A stretch of 64,000 nucleotides of DNA from Sphingobacteriales bacterium. Its GTDB lineage: Bacteria; Bacteroidota; Bacteroidia; Chitinophagales; UBA2359. Shown piece by piece: positions 18,484 through 26,708 of this stretch (position 1 is its first letter; every line of letters begins with the position of its first letter). The notes below the pieces were generated by a model. It ran no database searches and was not told the origin of the DNA. It saw only the letters and a list, made by a program, of their open reading frames with translations. Where the stretch lies: positions 310,001 to 374,000 of the forward strand of contig JADJTG010000012.1 in NCBI GenBank assembly GCA_016711285.1, given 5' to 3'. The translations under genes and the position numbers were made by a program.

Positions 18484-20730
18484 ATGAACAACCGTGTCTT
18501 TATTTTTCTGCTGCTTTGTTATGTAGTAATACCGCTGTCGTGCCGTGCGCAATGGAATGCCGATGCCGGTATAGTAAATTCTTACGAAATCACTACCATC
18601 AACGCCTCATCAAGCGGAACGGCACCTTTCAGCTATGTAACCGACAACAGCGAATTTACTTATTGGGAATCCGCTTCGCCACTGCCGAGCAACTACATCA
18701 GCCAAAGCCACAACAATATTTTACTCAATATCACAAATACTGCCTGCACCGATGGCGATGGCGGCTCTTACAGTTTTCGGGAAGCCGGCTCTTTTGATAT
18801 TTTATTGCCCACCGATATTTCGGTGTTGCGCGGCGTAAATATCAAAGCTCAAAATTTTGGTGCGCCTATTTTGGTGTATGCCGTAAAATTCGACGGCAGC
18901 GAAGTGTTTTTGTTTGAATATTACGACTATCAAAACCAATTCAAAGGAAATTATCCTACGGGTGGCGGCATCAACAACGTACAAAAAATACGCCTCAAAT
19001 GCGAGCAATATTATAATTTGTACGAAGTAGCGGCACTTTCCAAAAATCCCTCAGAATATATCACTTTAGATTTGGGTTACAGCCATTTGGTAGGGCAGGT
19101 GCGCTTCCGACATATCAACAATAAAAATCAGGTTTTTAGAATACTTACCAGTAACGACAACGAAACCTGGACAATGGGGACGGTGGCACAAAAAATTACC
19201 ACCAAATGGCACTCTTTGTATTTTCCGCAACGCTATGCCCGCTATGTGCGGATAGAGTACGACCTGCCTTTTATAGAATGGGACGAAAAGGTTCAAATCG
19301 CCGAAATAGATGTGTATGATGAAAACGGACAGTACGGTGCTATGCCTTATGCCTACGAACACCATCTTACAATGAATGATTTTTTGGGGGTAAATGGCAT
19401 TTTCGGGTGGCTCACCAACAATAATCCCTCCATTGATTCCCTTTGGTGGCATCAATACGAAAAGGTAGGCAACCACGCCCGAAATTATCACGAACTCCGA
19501 TTTGATACTTACGACCCCGACATTGCTCCCGATTATGCACAAATGACCCTGCTACAACAATATAATGTCTATTCGCCTTCGGGTGTTAATTGGGCTTGGG
19601 AATACAACCATTGGAAACAAGTGGGATTGCTGCCGCATGTATCGCTCAAATTTGACCATATCAATACCGCCGGTCCTTCTTCCATTGACCAAAATGAATG
19701 GGATACAGGCTCTGAATTTAACTCGGCAAAAGCTATCGGTAAAAATTTCGCACAGCGATTTGGCAGTGCCAACGGCGGATACAATTTGGTGAGTGCCATA
19801 GAAGTAGGCAACGAACCCTGGGATTATGCACCGGCAAAATACAAACTGATTTTGGCAGGAATGGCACAGGGTGTAAAAGAAGTCGACCCTAATTTAAAGG
19901 TATTGCCTTGTGCCTTGCAAGCGGGCATCAAAGAATTGGAAGATACTGCCTCGCTGCAAAATTATGCAGGATCGCATCTGTCGCCCGAAATTGCACCCTA
20001 TATCAACGGCTTCAACAGCCACATTTATTCCTTTACCTACAACGAATACGGCGAGCGTGTAGGCGTACAACCCGAACACCCCACCAGTGATTTTCGTTTC
20101 GTACTCAACGACATTCGTTTTATGCAACAAAATATGCCCGACAAACCCGTGTATGTAACCGAATGGGGCTGGGACAGCACAGGCGGCGGCGAATTTTGTA
20201 CCGTGAGCGAGTGTGTCAGCGAACGCGCCCAAGCCTTGTATGCCATGCGTGGAGCTATGATGCTCGCCCGCTTAGGTGTAGAACGCGCTTTTTGGTACTT
20301 TTTTGCTAATGTATCTAACAGTGAATTGCCTTTTGCCCATTCGGGCTATGTAGCTTCTTTAGATGCACAACTCCAACAAAAAATGTCGTTTCGGGCGGTC
20401 AGTTCTTTGCTCAATCATATCGGCGAATATCGCTTTGAAAAAGTATTGATGGAAAATGAAAAATGTTGGGCTTATCAGTTTAAAAACAATAAAGGTGCGC
20501 GTAAAGTGGTAGCTTGGCAGCCCATTAACGGAGATATTTATACCAAAGTGAATTATAAATTGTTGATAGACGGCATACCAACTAAGGCTTACGAACTCAA
20601 CGGCACCAGCGAAAATGGCACTCCTGTTCCTATTTCATCGCAAAGCAGCAGCCAAAAAACCGGACAATCGGTGGTATTTGTGCCAATTGGTGCAGCACCT
20701 GTTGTATTTTCTATTGTATCGCCTAAATAA
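18484..20730 (+). CDS. Secreted clan GH-A-like glycoside hydrolase with discoidin-like N-terminal domain
   Basis: 748 residues from MNNRVFIFLLLCYVVIPLSCRA, a signal peptide; the open frame extends 26 codons further upstream without merit. Residues 190-275 (YITLDLGYSHLVGQVRFRHI, then VRIEYDLPF) resemble a galactose-binding F5/8 type C fold. From about 295 a TIM-barrel-like region shows EVGNEPWDYAP at about residue 442 (acid/base Glu after Asn) and YVTEWGWDS at about 559 (nucleophile Glu), the arrangement of clan GH-A enzymes. The family and substrate cannot be named. A beta-sandwich C-terminus follows. The mature protein is probably secreted. The next gene begins only about 30 bp downstream, so co-transcription is possible. 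Confidence 0.75.
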   Translation: MNNRVFIFLLLCYVVIPLSCRAQWNADAGIVNSYEITTINASSSGTAPFSYVTDNSEFTYWESASPLPSNYISQSHNNILLNITNTACTDGDGGSYSFREAGSFDILLPTDISVLRGVNIKAQNFGAPILVYAVKFDGSEVFLFEYYDYQNQFKGNYPTGGGINNVQKIRLKCEQYYNLYEVAALSKNPSEYITLDLGYSHLVGQVRFRHINNKNQVFRILTSNDNETWTMGTVAQKITTKWHSLYFPQRYARYVRIEYDLPFIEWDEKVQIAEIDVYDENGQYGAMPYAYEHHLTMNDFLGVNGIFGWLTNNNPSIDSLWWHQYEKVGNHARNYHELRFDTYDPDIAPDYAQMTLLQQYNVYSPSGVNWAWEYNHWKQVGLLPHVSLKFDHINTAGPSSIDQNEWDTGSEFNSAKAIGKNFAQRFGSANGGYNLVSAIEVGNEPWDYAPAKYKLILAGMAQGVKEVDPNLKVLPCALQAGIKELEDTASLQNYAGSHLSPEIAPYINGFNSHIYSFTYNEYGERVGVQPEHPTSDFRFVLNDIRFMQQNMPDKPVYVTEWGWDSTGGGEFCTVSECVSERAQALYAMRGAMMLARLGVERAFWYFFANVSNSELPFAHSGYVASLDAQLQQKMSFRAVSSLLNHIGEYRFEKVLMENEKCWAYQFKNNKGARKVVAWQPINGDIYTKVNYKLLIDGIPTKAYELNGTSENGTPVPISSQSSSQKTGQSVVFVPIGAAPVVFSIVSPK

Positions 20731-20762
20731 TAGAGGCAATGAATGAACTGTGGGTTAAAAAG

Positions 20763-21581
20763 ATGAAAAATACATTTTTGATAAAACAAACAACCATCTT
20801 TCGGGGAATGGTATGGTGTTGCGTATTGACATGCAGTAGTAGCTATATGATAGCACAAACCAACTCCAAAACCATCGCTCCGCAAACTATATATAACGAA
20901 GGTATTGAACTATACGATAAGCAGGATTATACGGCTGCCGAGCAATCTTTCAGTGCAGCTGCCGAAAATCTGCCGAAACGCCAAGAGAAATCGTGGGCAC
21001 ATTACAATCGCGGAAATACATTTTTACAACAACAAAATTATGCCCAAGCGATAGAAGCCTATAAACAAGCATTGCGCCTGCAACCCAATAACAGCGATGC
21101 GCAATATAATTTAGCATACGCTCAAAAAAAATTGAAGCAAAACCAAAACCAACAAAACCAAAACCAACAAAATCAAAATCAACAAAACCAAAATCAACAA
21201 AACCAAAATCAACAAAACCAAAATCAACAAAACCAAAATCAACAAAACCAAAATCAACAAAACCAAAACCAACAAAATCAAAATCAACAAAATCAAAATC
21301 AAAATCAACAAAATCAACAAAACCAAAATCAACAAAACCAACAAAACCAAAATCAAAATCAACAAAATCAAAATCAAAATCAAAATCAACAAAACCAAAA
21401 TCAAAACCAACAAAACGGCAGTACCCAACGGGTACAGAATCAAGCGGCGGCGCAACGCCTTTCAAAGCAAAACGCCGCCCGTATTTTGGAACGTATGAAA
21501 CAGGAAGAAATAGGCGTACAGCGCAAAATGCTCCGCCAGAAAGCAGAAAAAACCCCGCCTACCAACGGTAAAGACTGGTAG
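20763..21581 (+). CDS. BatC-like TPR protein with long Gln/Asn tract
   Basis: 272 residues from ATG 20763 (MKNTFLIKQTT); ATG 20739 is also possible. A signal or anchor segment (FRGMVWCCVLTCSSSYMIAQ) precedes two to three TPR repeats at about 35-115 (YNEGIELYDKQDYTAAEQSF, AHYNRGNTFLQQQNYAQAIE). Then comes a tract of almost only Gln and Asn (about 115-215) and a conserved-looking tail, LSKQNAARILERMKQEE to KDW. The TPR-Q/N-tail arrangement matches BatC of the Bacteroidota aerotolerance (bat) operon. However batA, batB, batD and batE are not nearby, so this is an orphan or only batC-like. Confidence 0.7.
   Translation: MKNTFLIKQTTIFRGMVWCCVLTCSSSYMIAQTNSKTIAPQTIYNEGIELYDKQDYTAAEQSFSAAAENLPKRQEKSWAHYNRGNTFLQQQNYAQAIEAYKQALRLQPNNSDAQYNLAYAQKKLKQNQNQQNQNQQNQNQQNQNQQNQNQQNQNQQNQNQQNQNQQNQNQQNQNQQNQNQNQQNQQNQNQQNQQNQNQNQQNQNQNQNQQNQNQNQQNGSTQRVQNQAAAQRLSKQNAARILERMKQEEIGVQRKMLRQKAEKTPPTNGKDW
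21136..21417 (+). repeat. In-frame Gln/Asn codon repeat (15-bp and 6-bp units)
   Basis: CAAAATCAACAAAAC-type 15-bp units (Gln-Asn-Gln-Gln-Asn), grading into CAAAAT 6-bp units, fill about 280 bp of the TPR gene. The only codons are CAA and AAC/AAT. Unit lengths are multiples of three, so slippage alters tract length without breaking the frame. Confidence 0.95.
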
Positions 21582-21662
21582 CAGGCGAGGTCAAATAAAA
21601 TAATGCAAATAAATATTTTATCTCAGAGAGAGATGCCTTTATAGCGGCAAAAACGGTATCTG

Positions 21663-21875
21663 CTAAGAAGTTTTCGCTTTTTCTTCTTCGCGAATACCTG
21701 CCTCCAATTCGTCTTTAATGTTGGCTTTGGCAGCGTTAAATTCACGAATACCTTTGCCGATACCGCGCATTAGTTCAGGAATTTTTTTCCCTCCAAACAA
21801 TAGCAACACCGCAAATAAAATTACTATCCATTCGCTACCGCCCGGCATACTGATAAACCATAAATGATGATACAT
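21663..21875 (-). CDS. tatA: Sec-independent protein translocase TatA/TatE family
   Basis: 70 residues with the TatA layout: a short N-terminal extension, one membrane helix (GSEWIVILFAVLLLFGGKKI), then the amphipathic helix PELMRGIGKGIREFNAAK and a charged tail. TatA oligomerises to move folded twin-arginine proteins across the inner membrane. tatC is not in the window. The gene is convergent with the TPR gene (82-bp gap) and divergent from ferritin. Confidence 0.92.
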   Translation of the reverse strand: MYHHLWFISMPGGSEWIVILFAVLLLFGGKKIPELMRGIGKGIREFNAAKANIKDELEAGIREEEKAKTS

Positions 21876-22004
21876 AATTGAATATTATTTGCTGCAAAAT
21901 TAAGCCATACAAATTTATCTGCGAAAAATATGTTGTAGGCGAAGGATATTTTAACTAAAAATAATAAATTTACTTGCTTAAATCAAAAATTTTATTTCAA
22001 AATT

Positions 22005-22526
22005 ATGTTATCAACGGCAATGGAAAAGGCTCTCAACGAGCAAATTCAGATGGAAGCGGAGGCTTCTCACAAATATTTGGCAATGGCAAGCTGGTGCGAC
22101 AAAAACGGCTTGGAAGGCTGTGCACAATTTATGTATCAGCACGCCGATGAGGAGCGCATGCACATGATGAAACTCTTTCATTATATCAACGAAGCTGCCG
22201 CTTTCGCCATTGTGCCTACCGTGCAGCAGCCGCGTTTGGATTATGCCAATATTCAAGAATTATTTGAAGCCGCCTATCAAAGCGAATTAAAAGTGTCGGC
22301 TGCTATCCATGCTTTGGTGGATTCGGCGCATCAGGAAAAAGACCGCCAAACTTTTAATTTTCTGCAATGGTACGTCACCGAACAATTAGAGGAAGAAGTC
22401 TTGTTTAGGAAAATTTTGGATAAATTTCGCTTAATCGGCGATGGTGAGCGGGCTTTGTATTTTTTGGATAAAGAAGTGGAAACACTATGGGCGGCAGCAC
22501 AAAAAAAGGGAGCGGCAAAGCAGTAG
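22005..22526 (+). CDS. ftnA: Ferritin (non-haem, FtnA type)
   Basis: 173 residues, the usual size for bacterial ferritin. Ferroxidase ligands are visible: Glu17 in IQMEAEASHKYL, Glu49/Glu50 and His53 in ADEERMHMMK, and later acidic residues in VTEQLEEEVLFRKI. It oxidises and stores iron in a 24-subunit cytoplasmic shell. Divergent from tatA with a 129-bp shared upstream region and apparently monocistronic. Confidence 0.94.
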   Translation: MLSTAMEKALNEQIQMEAEASHKYLAMASWCDKNGLEGCAQFMYQHADEERMHMMKLFHYINEAAAFAIVPTVQQPRLDYANIQELFEAAYQSELKVSAAIHALVDSAHQEKDRQTFNFLQWYVTEQLEEEVLFRKILDKFRLIGDGERALYFLDKEVETLWAAAQKKGAAKQ

Positions 22527-22638
22527 TAGATAATTTTTTTGCTCCTCAAAAACAGCAACCTCATCTGAGAAACAGAATATTTTTTTGAACAAATCGGTCT
22601 GCATTTTCAAATCTTAATTTCAAGTCCGAAACTTTACA

Positions 22639-22646
22639 TACCTTTA
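22639..22646 (+). promoter_or_regulatory. Candidate -7 box upstream of alpha/beta hydrolase
   Basis: TACCTTTA matches the Bacteroidota -7 consensus TAnnTTTG in seven of eight positions. Transcription would start near 22653, immediately before the palindrome at 22661. No strong -33 box is seen. Confidence 0.35.
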
Positions 22647-22660
22647 TCTCGTTGTGAAAA

Positions 22661-22682
22661 ACACATTTATATATAAATGTGT
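22661..22682. promoter_or_regulatory. Perfect 22-bp palindrome, candidate operator
   Basis: Each half-site is ACACATTTATA, reading outwards to inwards, with no mismatch and no spacer. It lies 80 bp upstream of the hydrolase start and just downstream of a candidate -7 box, which is a typical operator position. It is not followed by a T run, so it is not a standard terminator for ferritin. Confidence 0.6.
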
Positions 22683-22761
22683 CGCTATTAAAAAAATAGC
22701 AGCGCAACAGGGATAAAGGATTTTATACCATCATAATTACTTTGTTTTTTATCATCATTAC

Positions 22762-23520
22762 ATGCAATTTACCATTCAAGAAACGGATAAGTTCAAATTT
22801 GTAGAAGCGGGCGAAGGTCAGGTGATTTTACTCTTGCACGGCTTATTCGGTGCATTGAGCAATTTCTCCGACCTTATTCAGCATTTCTCTCAAAACTATC
22901 GGGTTGTTATCCCTTTGTTGCCTATTTACGAAATGCCCATCGAACAAACTTCTGTGGCGGCATTGGCGGCGTATGTGCGCGAGTTTGTCGCTGCCCGCCA
23001 CTACAAAATGCCCATACTCGTAGGCAATTCGCTCGGTGGGCATGTGGCTTTGCTGTATTGCGTGGAGTATCAGCAGGAGGTGCGTGCTTTGGTGCTCACT
23101 GGTAGTTCAGGGCTGTTTGAAAGTGCCATGGGCGACACCTTTCCGCGCCGCGGCGATTACGATTATATCAAAAAGAAAACTGAAGATACTTTTTACGACC
23201 CGCAAGTGGCTACCAAAGAATTGGTGGACGAAGTGTTTGACATCGTCAATCAGCGCGATAAAGTGATACGGGTATTGGCAATGGCAAAATCCGCCATACG
23301 CCAGAATATGACCGAACTCATACCCACCATTACCCTGCCCACTTGCATTATCTGGGGCAATGACGATAAAGTAACGCCGCCCTTTGTCGCCGAAGAATTT
23401 AAGTCGCTGCTCCCCAACTCCGAATTGTATTTTATTGAAAAATGCGGACACGCCGCCATGATGGAACGACCGCAGGAATTTAATGTCATCTTGGAACAAT
23501 TTTTGAACCGGCTTGCATAA
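22762..23520 (+). CDS. Alpha/beta hydrolase
   Basis: 252 residues of a single alpha/beta-hydrolase domain with a complete triad: Ser90 in the nucleophile elbow GNSLGG, an Asp in WGNDDKVTPP (about 201), and His230 in EKCGHAAMMERP. The oxyanion loop is LHGLFGALSN. No signal peptide is present, so it is cytoplasmic. The family includes esterases, C-C hydrolases and haloperoxidase-like enzymes, and the substrate cannot be told. CBS and rhodanese genes follow on the same strand with gaps of 53 and 46 bp, making a probable three-gene operon. Confidence 0.9.
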   Translation: MQFTIQETDKFKFVEAGEGQVILLLHGLFGALSNFSDLIQHFSQNYRVVIPLLPIYEMPIEQTSVAALAAYVREFVAARHYKMPILVGNSLGGHVALLYCVEYQQEVRALVLTGSSGLFESAMGDTFPRRGDYDYIKKKTEDTFYDPQVATKELVDEVFDIVNQRDKVIRVLAMAKSAIRQNMTELIPTITLPTCIIWGNDDKVTPPFVAEEFKSLLPNSELYFIEKCGHAAMMERPQEFNVILEQFLNRLA

Positions 23521-23573
23521 AAAACTATTGCATCGCCTTATTTGTTATTGATACGCCACATTCAAAACAAAGA

Positions 23574-24245
23574 ATGATAGCCAAAGAACTCATACATAGC
23601 GGCTTGCTGCCCCTCAATACTCGCCATACCGTAGCTCAGGCACTCACGGCAATGGAGGCTATGCACTTGCATCATTTGCCCCTTTTGTCGGCAGAAGACG
23701 GCACTTACAAAGGTATCGTTACCGAACACGAACTGCACGATGCAGCGAGCAATGCCGACCTGCCGCTCGCCGACTTAATATTGGAGTTGCCGCCTTTGGC
23801 AATTCACGACAAAGAGCATTTTTACGAAGTGTTTCGTTTGATACAAAAACACCGCCTGACGATGTTGCCTGTGTTGGACGAAAAAAACAACTATATCGGT
23901 GCTATTACCAAAGAAGAACTTTTAGACTCTTTTGCAGCCATTACTTCTTTGGAAGAGAATGGTGCAATTATCGTATTGGAAATGAACCAAAACGATTACT
24001 CTATGAGCGAAATTGCTCAAATTATTGAATCTAATTCGGCTCTGATTTTGAGCAGCTACATTACCACGCTACCCAACTCCATGCGTATGGAAGTTACACT
24101 CAAAATCAACCGCTTTGACTGCAATGATATTTTAGCCACCTTCGAACGCTATCAATATCAGGTAAAAGGAGCTTATAGCGAGGCAACTTTAGATACGCAG
24201 CTCAAAGACCGCGTAGATTTACTGATGAATTATCTGAATTTATAA
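23574..24245 (+). CDS. CBS-pair protein with ACT-like C-terminus
   Basis: 223 residues. Two CBS motifs fill residues 1-125 (ALTAMEAMHLHHLPLLSAED, then FRLIQKHRLTMLPVLDEKNN), a module that usually binds adenosine nucleotides. The rest (MNQNDYSMSEIAQIIESN through VTLKINRFD) looks like an ACT-type regulatory fold. There is no catalytic domain, so a ligand-sensing role is likely. It is the middle gene of the apparent hydrolase-CBS-rhodanese operon. Confidence 0.85.
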   Translation: MIAKELIHSGLLPLNTRHTVAQALTAMEAMHLHHLPLLSAEDGTYKGIVTEHELHDAASNADLPLADLILELPPLAIHDKEHFYEVFRLIQKHRLTMLPVLDEKNNYIGAITKEELLDSFAAITSLEENGAIIVLEMNQNDYSMSEIAQIIESNSALILSSYITTLPNSMRMEVTLKINRFDCNDILATFERYQYQVKGAYSEATLDTQLKDRVDLLMNYLNL

Positions 24246-24291
24246 TTCACACATTTTATCATCTCATCATTTTTTAATTAATTTTCAACAC

Positions 24292-24609
24292 ATGAAAGAA
24301 ATAAGTGTACAAGAGCTGAAAGCAATGCGCGATGCAGGAGAAGATTTTCAGCTTATTGATGTGCGCGAAGAATACGAATACGATTTGGTAAATTTGGGTG
24401 GCGACCTTATTCCTTTGGGCGACATCGCTTTTCATACCGACCAAATTGCCCGCGACAAAAAAGTAGTGGTGCATTGTCGCAGTGGGACGCGCAGTGCCAA
24501 CGCCATTGTTTTTTTAGAAAAAACCGCCAATTTTGATAATCTCTACAACCTCGCAGGCGGTATTTCGGCATATAGTCGCGAAATAGACCCTTCATTGCCG
24601 ACTTATTAA
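24292..24609 (+). CDS. Single-domain rhodanese-like protein
   Basis: 105 residues. The active-site loop HCRSGTRSA places the catalytic Cys at residue 62, and the N-terminal rhodanese strand is FQLIDVREEYEYD. Such proteins move sulfane sulfur between thiols. There is no signal peptide. It is the last gene of the apparent operon and is followed by a strong hairpin terminator. Confidence 0.92.
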   Translation: MKEISVQELKAMRDAGEDFQLIDVREEYEYDLVNLGGDLIPLGDIAFHTDQIARDKKVVVHCRSGTRSANAIVFLEKTANFDNLYNLAGGISAYSREIDPSLPTY

Positions 24610-24630
24610 GCCGATTGCATTAAAAAAAGA

Positions 24631-24672
24631 AAAAGAGTTGATGCTTATTTTGAGGTATCAACTCTTTTTTTT
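24631..24672. terminator. Bidirectional terminator between rhodanese and lipoprotein genes
   Basis: AAAAGAGTTGAT pairs with ATCAACTCTTTT, flanked by A-rich and T8 runs, between two convergent genes. It can stop transcription from either side. Confidence 0.88.
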
Positions 24673-24715
24673 GTGCTAAAATACCACTTATGAATAAATG
24701 ATCATTTGCGCTAAA

Positions 24716-25150
24716 CTATTGGTGCACATGAAACTCCACCGTTTCTGTCTCTTCGCCTTCGCCTGTGGTTTCGCCCCATACTTTGGCTTTCAGCACCCAA
24801 TCGCTGTTAGCACTTATGCCGTTAGCCTCCGACAAAACAAAAATATCGCTCCATGTATAAGCACCGTCTGTCTCCATCACATGTGCATTGGTGGGCTGGT
24901 TATATACAATTTTTGTGCTGTCGGCTTTGTTATAAATACTCACATTAATATGATGCACAGGTTTTCCGCTGTGGCTTTCAAATTCAATTTCTATATCAAG
25001 CGTATCGCCTATATTCTTAGTATTGGTATCAGGCGACTCAATATGTGCATGGTATTCATATTCTGTGGAGTTATCGTCATCTTTATCGCAAGCCGCCACA
25101 AGAATAATTGAAAATAAAAATAATATGGAAGAAAATATTTTGGTATTCAT
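24716..25150 (-). CDS. Small lipoprotein (DUF4625-like)
   Basis: 144 residues. The signal peptide ends in the lipobox LVAAC, with Cys at 21, followed by an acidic spacer DKDDDNSTEYEYHAH. The remainder is an all-beta-looking domain with several histidines (HIESP, PVHHINVSIYN, FHVHQ at the C-terminus). The pattern fits small Bacteroidota lipoproteins annotated DUF4625, but I assign this only tentatively. It is the last of three minus-strand genes with the outer-membrane protein and the CNGKC protein; the histidines and cysteines of the set suggest a metal-related role. Confidence 0.72.
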   Translation of the reverse strand: MNTKIFSSILFLFSIILVAACDKDDDNSTEYEYHAHIESPDTNTKNIGDTLDIEIEFESHSGKPVHHINVSIYNKADSTKIVYNQPTNAHVMETDGAYTWSDIFVLSEANGISANSDWVLKAKVWGETTGEGEETETVEFHVHQ

Positions 25151-25184
25151 AATTTACTATTGAATAAAAAAAGATAAAATTTTA

Positions 25185-26090
25185 TTAAAAAAGATAAGAA
25201 ATACTGCCTGCCCAGCGCGGTTTGGCTTCTATATTACCTTCGGCGTATTGCGTAGCCAAAGGAGCAAAAAACGAAATGCCACCCAGCCAGCGGGTAGTTT
25301 TAAGGTTGAGTGCCGAAGAAAAGAAAACTCCATAGCCGCCGGTTTCGGGCACTTCGTTGCCGTTGGCGTAGTGGTCATTGGTGCTGCGCTCCGCACTCAC
25401 TCCCACGTTTGGTATCCATTTAATTTTACTCACCACCATTTCTTTAAACAAAATCCCCTGTGTACTCATCTGTTGCCCAAAACGGTAGCCTGTAGAAGTA
25501 GTAGCATTGATTTGATACTGACAACTCCACAACAAACCGTAGCTGCTACTTGTGAGTACGGCATTTGTTTGGGCAATGTAGCCCCAGCACCCCTTGCCGA
25601 TATTAAAATTTTCGGGTAAATTGTGTTCGTGCAATTTACTGTCAAATTTGCCGCTCGGCAGGCTCACGCCACCACCGATTTCAGCATATAAAGTAGTTTT
25701 TTTGCCACAATTCAGGGGGTTTATCAGCGCATAATTGGCAGTAACAGACAAATCCGACCAACCTTGCCGACTCAAATTTTCATTGGCAGTGTTGCGGGTA
25801 TTCAAACGAAAAGGCATATTTGCCGTCAGTTTGATGCGCTCCGACTTACCCACTGCATAACGCAACGACAGTGTGGCCAGATGAAAGTGGTCGCTGATGG
25901 AAGGAGTATGTTCGGGAGCAGTGGTATAGGTGCTGTAAAAATAACCCAAACGCACAAAATTGCTCCGATAATCAGTGAGTAATCCTGTAGCAATATTGCC
26001 ACTGCTGCACGCACAAGCATCGCAGGCTCTTATCACAAAAGAACACAACAACACTTGTACGAACATCATAAAAAAATATTTTTTTATCAT
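25185..26090 (-). CDS. Outer-membrane beta-barrel protein with Cys-rich N-terminus
   Basis: 301 residues. A signal peptide (MMFVQVLLCSFVIRA) is followed at once by CDACACSSGN, then by alternating amphipathic strands and a terminal aromatic (GSISYLF) typical of a beta barrel. Repeated motifs such as RLGYFYSTYTTAP and LPSGKFDSKLHEHN resemble outer-membrane proteins that accompany metal-efflux or redox genes. The clustered cysteines could bind a metal, but this is inference. The gene lies 34 bp upstream of the lipoprotein gene. Confidence 0.7.
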   Translation of the reverse strand: MIKKYFFMMFVQVLLCSFVIRACDACACSSGNIATGLLTDYRSNFVRLGYFYSTYTTAPEHTPSISDHFHLATLSLRYAVGKSERIKLTANMPFRLNTRNTANENLSRQGWSDLSVTANYALINPLNCGKKTTLYAEIGGGVSLPSGKFDSKLHEHNLPENFNIGKGCWGYIAQTNAVLTSSSYGLLWSCQYQINATTSTGYRFGQQMSTQGILFKEMVVSKIKWIPNVGVSAERSTNDHYANGNEVPETGGYGVFFSSALNLKTTRWLGGISFFAPLATQYAEGNIEAKPRWAGSISYLF

Positions 26091-26127
26091 GTTTGTAAAA
26101 ATTAAGTTGAATAAATGAAATCAAGTA

Positions 26128-26526
26128 TCAACTTAATGTGCAGGGCGGGTGGAAAATCTCTTGCCGATACGCTGAACTTGTTATGGTTTCGTTCGTATTG
26201 AACCATTCGTTTGCAGGGCAGGCGGCGGAATAGATGAGAGGTTTCTGATTGGCAGATACGATAATATTATCCGCCATAATAAATACAATAGAAGTCGTAT
26301 TTTCTGTTAAAAAATCAGGCACTTTTTCTTCTTCGCGGTGGCTTTTTTCAATGGATTTTGCCAAATAACATTTGCCGTTGCACTGCAAAGCAGGTTTGTC
26401 CCGATTGATACATAAGTATTTTACAATAAAATCTCTGTTGATAAGGAAATGCGTATAAATAACCAAATCTTTGAAACTCAAAAACATGATTAACATTAAA
26501 AAGAATATACTACATACCTTTTTCAC
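26128..26526 (-). CDS. Small membrane-anchored protein with CNGKC motif
   Basis: Up to 132 residues: an N-terminal hydrophobic helix, then YLCINRDKPALQCNGKCYLA with three cysteines. I recognise this Cys pattern from a widespread, uncharacterised Bacteroidota family often next to outer-membrane metal or TonB genes. The start is uncertain: a -7-like box at 26531-26538 lies only 5 bp upstream of ATG 26526. Either the mRNA is leaderless or translation starts at ATG 26496 or 26487. First gene of the three-gene set. Confidence 0.7.
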   Translation of the reverse strand: MKKVCSIFFLMLIMFLSFKDLVIYTHFLINRDFIVKYLCINRDKPALQCNGKCYLAKSIEKSHREEEKVPDFLTENTTSIVFIMADNIIVSANQKPLIYSAACPANEWFNTNETITSSAYRQEIFHPPCTLS

Positions 26527-26530
26527 CCTA

Positions 26531-26538
26531 CAAAGATA
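26531..26538 (-). promoter_or_regulatory. -7 box TATCTTTG for the CNGKC gene cluster
   Basis: On the minus strand this reads TATCTTTG, an exact TAnnTTTG match. Its position, 5 bp from the first ATG, affects the choice of start codon for the downstream gene. Confidence 0.5.
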
Positions 26539-26642
26539 AGCAATTAACGGCGTTTTTTTCTTAAAAAAGCCAATAAAATAGCTATGTGTACTTTATATAT
26601 AATACCACCTGCCAAAAATTTCGGCTGCTGCTGAAAACTCAC

Positions 26643-26650
26643 TATCTTTG
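26643..26650 (+). promoter_or_regulatory. -7 box TATCTTTG upstream of DUF1015 gene
   Basis: Exact match to TAnnTTTG followed by GCAGCG, leaving a 5' leader of about 50 bases before ATG 26709. It is divergent from the box at 26531, so the 180-bp region carries two outward promoters. Confidence 0.55.
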
Positions 26651-26708
26651 CAGCGTTTTTTTAATAACAGATTATTTGTTATTTTTTTATTTCCTGATTT
26701 AATTTTTT

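Noticed and set aside
20950..21465. Long minus-strand frames rich in FVDFGF or LVLLIL over the Q/N tract
   Set aside because: Mirror translations of the CAA/AAC codon repeat of the TPR gene.
21550..21590. Inverted repeat CTACCA/TGGTAG at the stop codon of the BatC-like gene
   Set aside because: Short stem partly within coding sequence and not followed by a T run; insufficient for a terminator call.
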